Below, piece after piece: positions 43,051-47,932 of a stretch of 47,932 nucleotides of DNA. The stretch is from Vibrio qingdaonensis (GTDB taxonomy: Bacteria; Pseudomonadota; Gammaproteobacteria; Enterobacterales; Vibrionaceae), in contig NZ_JAKRRY010000040.1 in assembly GCF_026191675.1 (NCBI RefSeq), forward strand, positions 1-47,932, given 5' to 3'. Position numbers and translations under genes: made by a program. Below the pieces are notes generated by a model. It was not told the origin of the DNA. It did no database searches and saw only the letters and a program-made list of their open reading frames with translations. How positions within the stretch are numbered: the stretch's first letter is position 1; every line of letters begins with the position of its first letter.

Positions 43051-44149
43051 CTTTTAATACCACTTCCCAGCTTTCAACCCAAGTAACGGCAACTTTTTGA
43101 CCCAAAGAATGGTCAACATCAGGATCATCTTCATTGAAGAATTCACTAACCATTACGCGCATTCCAGATTCAAGTTCTACTACTGAATCAAGCGTCATAC
43201 CTTTGTAGGTACGTTCAGCAACGTGGCCAACAATACCTTTGGTTTCAGACTCTTTAATTTCTTCAATTCTTAAGTCTTCTGGGCGAAGTAATACTTGTAA
43301 TTTCTCACCGTCTACACAAGGCTGATCGTGATAAACAATGCATTCTTGGCCTTCAATTATTGCTTGAATGCGTTTGTCATCAATACGTTGATTGACGGTC
43401 GCATTAAAGACATTAATCTCACCGATAAAGCGCGCAACGAACAAGTTTTTAGGCTCTTCGTAAATTTCGCGTGGTGACCCGTCTTGCTCTATCACACCGT
43501 CGCGCATAACAATGATACGGTCAGACATGGATAGCGCTTCTTCTTGGTCGTGTGTAACGAAGATAAAGGTAATCCCTAGCTGACGTTGTAATTGTTTAAG
43601 CTCAATTTGCATTTGCTTGCGTAGTTTGTAATCAAGCGCTGATAACGATTCGTCGAGTAGTAATACTTTAGGCTTGTTCACCACAGCTCGCGCAATCGCG
43701 ATACGTTGTTGCTGACCACCTGAAAGTTGATGAGGCTTACGTTGCGCCATTTTTTCCAATCGAACCATTTTGAGCGCTTCTGTTACTCGTGGTTCAATCT
43801 CTGCACTCGGAACTTTTTGCATCCGCAGGCCAAACGCGACGTTCTCAAATACCGTCATGTGTGGGAATAGGGCGTAGCTTTGGAAGACGGTATTGACATG
43901 CCTTTGCTCAGCAGGAACTTCGGTGACATCTTGGTCTGCAAGACTAATAGAACCGTTATCTACAGTTTCAAAGCCTGCAATCATTCGAAGTACGGTTGTT
44001 TTACCGCAACCTGAAGGACCTAAGATAGTGAGAAACTCACCATGATTAACGTTTAAGTCTAGATTTGCGATGATTTCCTTACCATCGAAACTTTTACTTA
44101 CACCAGATAGCTGTACGACTGGTGTTCCTACTGATTGTTTAGCGTTCAA
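43034..44149 (-). CDS. potA: Polyamine ABC transporter ATPase
   Basis: 371 residues. ABC domain: Walker A GPSGCGKTT, Q-loop FQSYALFPHMTVFENVAFGLRM, signature LSGGQQQR, Walker B VLLLDESLSALD (with Ser in place of Pro of the usual DEP) and switch VTHDQEEAL. A C-terminal TOBE-like regulatory domain (about 245-365) follows. It energises import of spermidine or putrescine through PotBC. First gene of potABCD. Confidence 0.95.
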   Translation of the reverse strand: MNAKQSVGTPVVQLSGVSKSFDGKEIIANLDLNVNHGEFLTILGPSGCGKTTVLRMIAGFETVDNGSISLADQDVTEVPAEQRHVNTVFQSYALFPHMTVFENVAFGLRMQKVPSAEIEPRVTEALKMVRLEKMAQRKPHQLSGGQQQRIAIARAVVNKPKVLLLDESLSALDYKLRKQMQIELKQLQRQLGITFIFVTHDQEEALSMSDRIIVMRDGVIEQDGSPREIYEEPKNLFVARFIGEINVFNATVNQRIDDKRIQAIIEGQECIVYHDQPCVDGEKLQVLLRPEDLRIEEIKESETKGIVGHVAERTYKGMTLDSVVELESGMRVMVSEFFNEDDPDVDHSLGQKVAVTWVESWEVVLKDEQEI

Positions 44150-44484
44150 TGTCTGCTTATCTCCACCTTGGCCGTTTGGTTTTTCATGGCCTGTTGCGAT
44201 ACACGATTAAGGCGCGCATCATAATCACCAATGGGGTGAAATCAAAGCACTTTTTATCTTGAAACAAAAAAAATTTCGCAGGTAAAACTAAACATTATTT
44301 ACCATACTTGTTTCAGAAAGCTTCAAGATGAAAATTTCACCTTATCAAGTGGTTAATTATTATCCAAAAAGATAATAAATCAAGCTTATTAGCGTGATAA
44401 TCATTGCGTGATGCCGCTATAATGGCGCAGCCTTTTTAACGGAAAAATAGACGTTCGCATTCTTAAGTGTGACATGGAAAAACT
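44150..44484. other. Divergent intergenic region between potA and the bax pair
   Basis: 335 bp, AT-rich, no gene seen. TATAAT at 44418-44423 is a likely -10 box for the plus-strand genes, but no clear -35 box is placed 17 bp upstream. Nothing clear is seen for potA. Confidence 0.5.
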
Positions 44485-45336
44485 ATGAAAAATGATTTTG
44501 AAAGAGACTTCAATTTAGGTGGCAGTATTGAGCGAGCGGTATCGGGTCAGTATGAACTGAAAGCCGGCGACATATTTCAAGAGGCATGGAAGCAAACCAT
44601 GAAGCACTTCATGTCGTTTTCTCCGGCGATCATTGCGCTTATTTTTGTTCAGCTAGGTATCTTTTATGTCGCGTTAAAACTTCAGCTTGGTGACCCCGGG
44701 CTTATCTTACAAGCCTTCCAGGATCCATCGTTGCTTGATGAGCGAATTTTTCAAGCTATTTTCGTTGCCAACTTCAGTTACGAAGTCGTCAGTGCCCCGT
44801 TTTACGCTAGTGTATCGTTAATGGCGATGAGCCACGCCTGTGGGTTAACCACGAAGTCTCGTCATATCGCAAAGGGTTTGCAATTTACCGTACCAGTCAT
44901 TATTGCAACGTTAGCAAGCCTTGTATTGCAGGGTGTGGTTGGGATGATGTTGCCGTTTATCTCTATGTATTTGTCACTTGCGTTTAGTCAGTCAATTTTA
45001 CTTATTTGTGAAAAACGCATTCCACCAATGCAATCGCTTTTGCTCTCGTTGCGTGCAGTAAATAAGAAAATTTTTGTTCTCGCGGGTATTTATACGTTAA
45101 TGATGTTGATGTTTATCGTCGGCGCCATGTTCTACGGCGTAGGGTTAATTTTTGTTTTGCCGTTTTTCTTCCACGTGAAAGGTATTATATATCGAGAAAT
45201 GTTTGGTATTAAACTTCAAATAACAGCGAATCAAGACGATGATAGCGATGGCGGTCAGGGGCGACCACCACGCGACAACGATCATAGCAATGACAACGAT
45301 AAACCTAACAAAAATCCAGAGGTTTTCGATGCGTAA
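44485..45336 (+). CDS. Membrane protein upstream of bax
   Basis: 283 residues with about five hydrophobic helices (from about 45 to 235), a polar N-terminal 35 residues and a hydrophilic, Asp/Asn/Pro-rich tail (DDDSDGGQGRPPRDNDHSND). The same kind of protein is often annotated only by its place next to bax in vibrios; function is unknown. Its stop overlaps the bax start (ATGCGTAA), so the two genes are coupled. Confidence 0.8.
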   Translation: MKNDFERDFNLGGSIERAVSGQYELKAGDIFQEAWKQTMKHFMSFSPAIIALIFVQLGIFYVALKLQLGDPGLILQAFQDPSLLDERIFQAIFVANFSYEVVSAPFYASVSLMAMSHACGLTTKSRHIAKGLQFTVPVIIATLASLVLQGVVGMMLPFISMYLSLAFSQSILLICEKRIPPMQSLLLSLRAVNKKIFVLAGIYTLMMLMFIVGAMFYGVGLIFVLPFFFHVKGIIYREMFGIKLQITANQDDDSDGGQGRPPRDNDHSNDNDKPNKNPEVFDA

Positions 45337-46129
45337 GTCGCATAAGTTAGTGGCAGCGGCTGTGCTGCTGTCGGGTAGTACTTTTTGGTATCTTAATCAA
45401 GAAAATGAAAGTTACGACGGCAATGATGTTTCAGACACTGCACTCACGCCAATCTCTGACTCACCACCTGACATCGGCGCCATTACGGATATTACAGAAA
45501 AGAAACAAACGTTTTTCGATTACTTAAGACCGGGTGTAGCTATTGAAAATGCCCGGATAGTCAAAGAACGTAAGCGAATTTTGCAATTGCAACAGGCACT
45601 TGACGAGCAGTCGCTTACGTATGAACAAATCGAAACCGCAAAGCGAATAGGGCGATTATACAATTTAGAGCCGAAAGAGGTGACCTACGAGTGGGTAGAG
45701 CAAATTCTACAACGCGTCGACGTGTTACCAGAATCACTGGTGTTAACCCAAGCGGCAAACGAATCTGCATGGGGAACATCTCGCTTTGCAAAAGAAGCCA
45801 ACAACTACTTTGGTCAATGGTGTTATAGCAACGGGTGTGGTCTCGTGCCCCTTCAGCGCGGAGAAGGAAAAACTCATGAGGTTGCGAAGTTTTCTTCTCC
45901 TCAGCAATCTATTCATGGTTACTTTATGAATGTGAATAGAAACAATGCTTACAGTGATCTGCGAGCGATACGCAAACAATTACGAGAGAGCGGAGCATCA
46001 CCATTAACGGAAGTGTCCGCATTGGCGATGACAAATGGCTTGCTTCGCTACTCTGAGCGCGGTGAGGCATACGTCAAAGACTTACAAGCGATGATTCGCC
46101 ATAATGAAGAATTCTGGACATCAAAATAA
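45329..46129 (+). CDS. bax: Bax-like glucosaminidase-domain protein
   Basis: About 266 residues. The N-terminus has a signal-anchor (MRKSHKLVAAAVLLSGSTFWYL). The glucosaminidase fold (about 120-255) includes LVLTQAANESAWGTSRFAKEANNYFGQWCYSNGCGLVPL, with the presumed catalytic Glu in NESAWG, and SPQQSIHGYFMNVNRNNAYSDLR. Such proteins are thought to cut peptidoglycan. The ATG at 45329 has AGAGG 7 bp upstream and overlaps the stop of the preceding gene. Confidence 0.88.
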   Translation: MRKSHKLVAAAVLLSGSTFWYLNQENESYDGNDVSDTALTPISDSPPDIGAITDITEKKQTFFDYLRPGVAIENARIVKERKRILQLQQALDEQSLTYEQIETAKRIGRLYNLEPKEVTYEWVEQILQRVDVLPESLVLTQAANESAWGTSRFAKEANNYFGQWCYSNGCGLVPLQRGEGKTHEVAKFSSPQQSIHGYFMNVNRNNAYSDLRAIRKQLRESGASPLTEVSALAMTNGLLRYSERGEAYVKDLQAMIRHNEEFWTSK

Positions 46130-46133
46130 CACT

Positions 46134-46793
46134 ATGAAAAAAGTAGCCAATTTAGCCTTACTTGGTCTGTTCGCGGGCGTATTAGCCATGCCAGCAACAG
46201 CGCAAGAATATCGTTTTACTTATTCTAAACTCTATTCTCAAATGAAGAACAATATCAAAGAAGGGCATGAGGACGTTAAAGTCGGATTCTTCTTTGTCGA
46301 CGCCCAAAGCCAACAATTGTGTAATATTGAAAAAGCTTGGATGGAGAAAGAGGAAAAGTACGAAGAATTAAAAACCAGTGAATATAACGAGTTGCTGGTT
46401 CCATTAGATGGTAACTTAAAGCAGGCGAACCCGTTAGTCTACATACACACACCGCCCATGAAACAATGTGACTTTTCTATGGTCGTGATGACTAAAGAAC
46501 CGCTATCCGGAAAGGTGTCTTATCAAGATGTTGCGAACCTTCTGCCGCAAATGCAGACGATGCTTGCAGACCTTGGTGGCATGTTTTCTGGGTGGTTTAC
46601 CGCTGATGTCACTGGGCTCACGTTAGAGTTTGCTGAACAGGAAAATGGACGTATTGAGCTATCCGGTGGCGATTTTATTGAAATTTCTAACGGTAAAGCT
46701 CAGGTCTTGCTTGAAGAAATAGGCAAAAACGGATTCATGCAGCTTCCTTCTAAAACCAGTCGAGTATTACCCTACATTCCTAGTGCAAATTAA
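46134..46793 (+). CDS. Exported DUF2987-like protein
   Basis: About 219 residues with signal peptide MKKVANLALLGLFAGVLAMPATAQ. The mature start EYRFTYSKLYSQMKNNIKEGHEDVKVGFFFVDAQSQQLC recalls DUF2987, a periplasmic family of vibrios and shewanellas with unknown function. The ATG at 46134 is 4 bp after the bax stop; the ribosome site is weak. A short stem (GGTGAG/CTCACC, 46801-46819) follows the stop, without a T-run. Confidence 0.78.
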   Translation: MKKVANLALLGLFAGVLAMPATAQEYRFTYSKLYSQMKNNIKEGHEDVKVGFFFVDAQSQQLCNIEKAWMEKEEKYEELKTSEYNELLVPLDGNLKQANPLVYIHTPPMKQCDFSMVVMTKEPLSGKVSYQDVANLLPQMQTMLADLGGMFSGWFTADVTGLTLEFAEQENGRIELSGGDFIEISNGKAQVLLEEIGKNGFMQLPSKTSRVLPYIPSAN

Positions 46794-46877
46794 CCGCATT
46801 GGTGAGCCAGAAACTCACCGATGTCGCTAATTAACCGATAAAACAGGCGAGTGATAGATTTACTATTGCTTTGCTTG

Positions 46878-46906
46878 TTTTCACACTCTGTAAAACAAAG
46901 TATAAT
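46878..46906 (+). promoter_or_regulatory. Sigma-70 promoter of ttcA
   Basis: TTTTCA (46878-46883) and TATAAT (46901-46906) with a 17-bp spacer, about 66 bp before the ttcA ATG. Confidence 0.65.
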
Positions 46907-46971
46907 CCGCGCCCTATAACGCATCCGGCGGCCAATGACCGTCGAACTAGTCGGTAGTATGAGAAATCGCA

Positions 46972-47865
46972 ATGAATCAAAAAGATACCAGAAAAGACAC
47001 ACTTGAATTCAACAAACTCCAAAAACGTCTTAGGAGAAATGTTGGTAATGCCATCATAGATTACAACATGATTGAAGAGAATGATGTTGTAATGGCATGT
47101 ATCAGTGGTGGTAAAGACTCATTTGCGATGCTTGATATCTTACTACGATTGAAAGAAGCGGCCCCGATTCACTTTGATGTTGTGGCGGTGAATCTAGACC
47201 AAAAACAACCTGGCTTTCCAGAGCACATCTTGCCTGAGTACTTTGAAACGCTAAATATTCCTTATTACATCGTTGATAAAGATACCTATTCCGTCGTGAA
47301 AGAGAAAATCCCAGAAGGTAAAACAACCTGCGGTTTATGCTCACGCTTGCGTCGTGGCACTCTGTATTCGTTTGCAGAAAAAATTGGCGCGACTAAAATT
47401 GCACTTGGTCATCACCTAGACGATATTGTGGAAACGATGTTTTTAAATATGTTCCACGGAGCACGTTTAAAGGCTATGCCGCCTAAACTTCGTTCTGATG
47501 ACGGTCGCAATGTGGTCATTCGTCCGCTGACCTATTGTCGTGAGACTGACTTAATTCAGTATGCTGAACATAAAGAATTCCCAATTATTCCATGTAATCT
47601 TTGTGGCTCGCAAGAAAATTTGCAACGCCAGAGCATTAAAGCAATGCTGATTGACTGGGATAAGAAAACACCGGGTCGAGTAGAAAAGATTTTCAAGTCG
47701 ATTCAGAATGTCAGCCCAAGCCAATTAGCGGATAAAGATTTATTTGATTTCGAAAACCTGCCAATTGATAGGGAAGGAGAGCGAGCTCAATACGGATTTA
47801 ACGAAGCTGAAATTTCATCGTCAAACATTGATGAGTCGATGTTTATCAACGTGGCGAATATCTAA
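46972..47865 (+). CDS. ttcA: tRNA 2-thiocytidine synthetase
   Basis: 297 residues. PP-loop SGGKDS near residue 45, the CxxC pairs CGLC and CNLC that bind an iron-sulfur cluster, GHHLDDIVETMFLNMFHGARLKAMPPKL and the C-terminal region typical of TtcA. The enzyme adds sulfur to cytidine 32 of certain tRNAs. Length and motifs are complete. A T/A-rich stretch with GCCCC at the window end (47910-47932) looks like the first arm of a terminator, cut by the edge. Confidence 0.94.
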   Translation: MNQKDTRKDTLEFNKLQKRLRRNVGNAIIDYNMIEENDVVMACISGGKDSFAMLDILLRLKEAAPIHFDVVAVNLDQKQPGFPEHILPEYFETLNIPYYIVDKDTYSVVKEKIPEGKTTCGLCSRLRRGTLYSFAEKIGATKIALGHHLDDIVETMFLNMFHGARLKAMPPKLRSDDGRNVVIRPLTYCRETDLIQYAEHKEFPIIPCNLCGSQENLQRQSIKAMLIDWDKKTPGRVEKIFKSIQNVSPSQLADKDLFDFENLPIDREGERAQYGFNEAEISSSNIDESMFINVANI

Positions 47866-47932
47866 CACGTGATCTCAAACTCATTCGCTTGCGAACCGCT
47901 CTTTATAAAGTATTAAAAAAGCCCCACTCGTG

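Noticed and set aside
1..47932. tRNA or rRNA genes
   Set aside because: No cloverleaf-like or rRNA-like sequence was recognised by eye; a covariance-model scan was not possible.

Overview
The window reads as a chromosomal segment of a marine gammaproteobacterium, most likely a member of the Vibrionaceae. This is inferred from remembered family resemblance: YbiT-type ABC-F protein, Bax-like glucosaminidase beside a small membrane protein, TtcA, PotABCD with two PotD copies, and the DUF2960- and DUF2987-like proteins. No search was run, so genus and species are not assigned.

Layout. 1-1017 holds a large serine recombinase, cut by the window edge, abutting the 3' end of an M32 carboxypeptidase gene (1078-2625) that carries an internal duplication of a signature motif. 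2.8-4.2 kb holds a LysE-type exporter, a small lipoprotein and a small conserved protein. 4.2-12.9 kb is a tungsten/molybdenum block: a MobB-MoeA fusion, then tupABC-mobA on the minus strand, with a divergent sigma-54 response regulator and sensor kinase on the plus strand. The kinase gene ends inside an array of 13 heptamers. 13.0-19.6 kb is accessory: five tightly packed genes for small exported proteins of unknown function, an AraC-type regulator, a HlyD/DUF2955 efflux pair, and a further exported paralogue. 19.8-23.9 kb encodes an outer-membrane barrel, an MscS channel and a large membrane protein with a degenerate P-loop. After ybiT come fdhD and a formate dehydrogenase block (26.0-36.3 kb: DUF3305, DUF3306, a multi-[4Fe-4S] protein, a TorD-like chaperone, a small Tat protein, fdhABC and a membrane protein). 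Then an ammonium transporter with NtrC/sigma-54 control, a sirtuin, a polyamine ABC transporter, a bax pair, a DUF2987-like protein and ttcA.

How it fits together. The main observation is regulatory. Sequences with exact -24/-12 spacing lie before tupA, fdhD and the fdh iron-sulfur gene. The tup and fdh regions both carry copies of one palindrome, TGnGACA-N3-TGTCnCA. The only sigma-54 activator encoded here sits divergently next to tupA. I infer that this two-component pair co-controls tungstate uptake, pterin-cofactor assembly and a cysteine-type periplasmic formate dehydrogenase. The ammonium transporter uses the separate, classical NtrC motif (GCACCA-N3-TGGTGC).

No tRNA, rRNA or CRISPR array was recognised.
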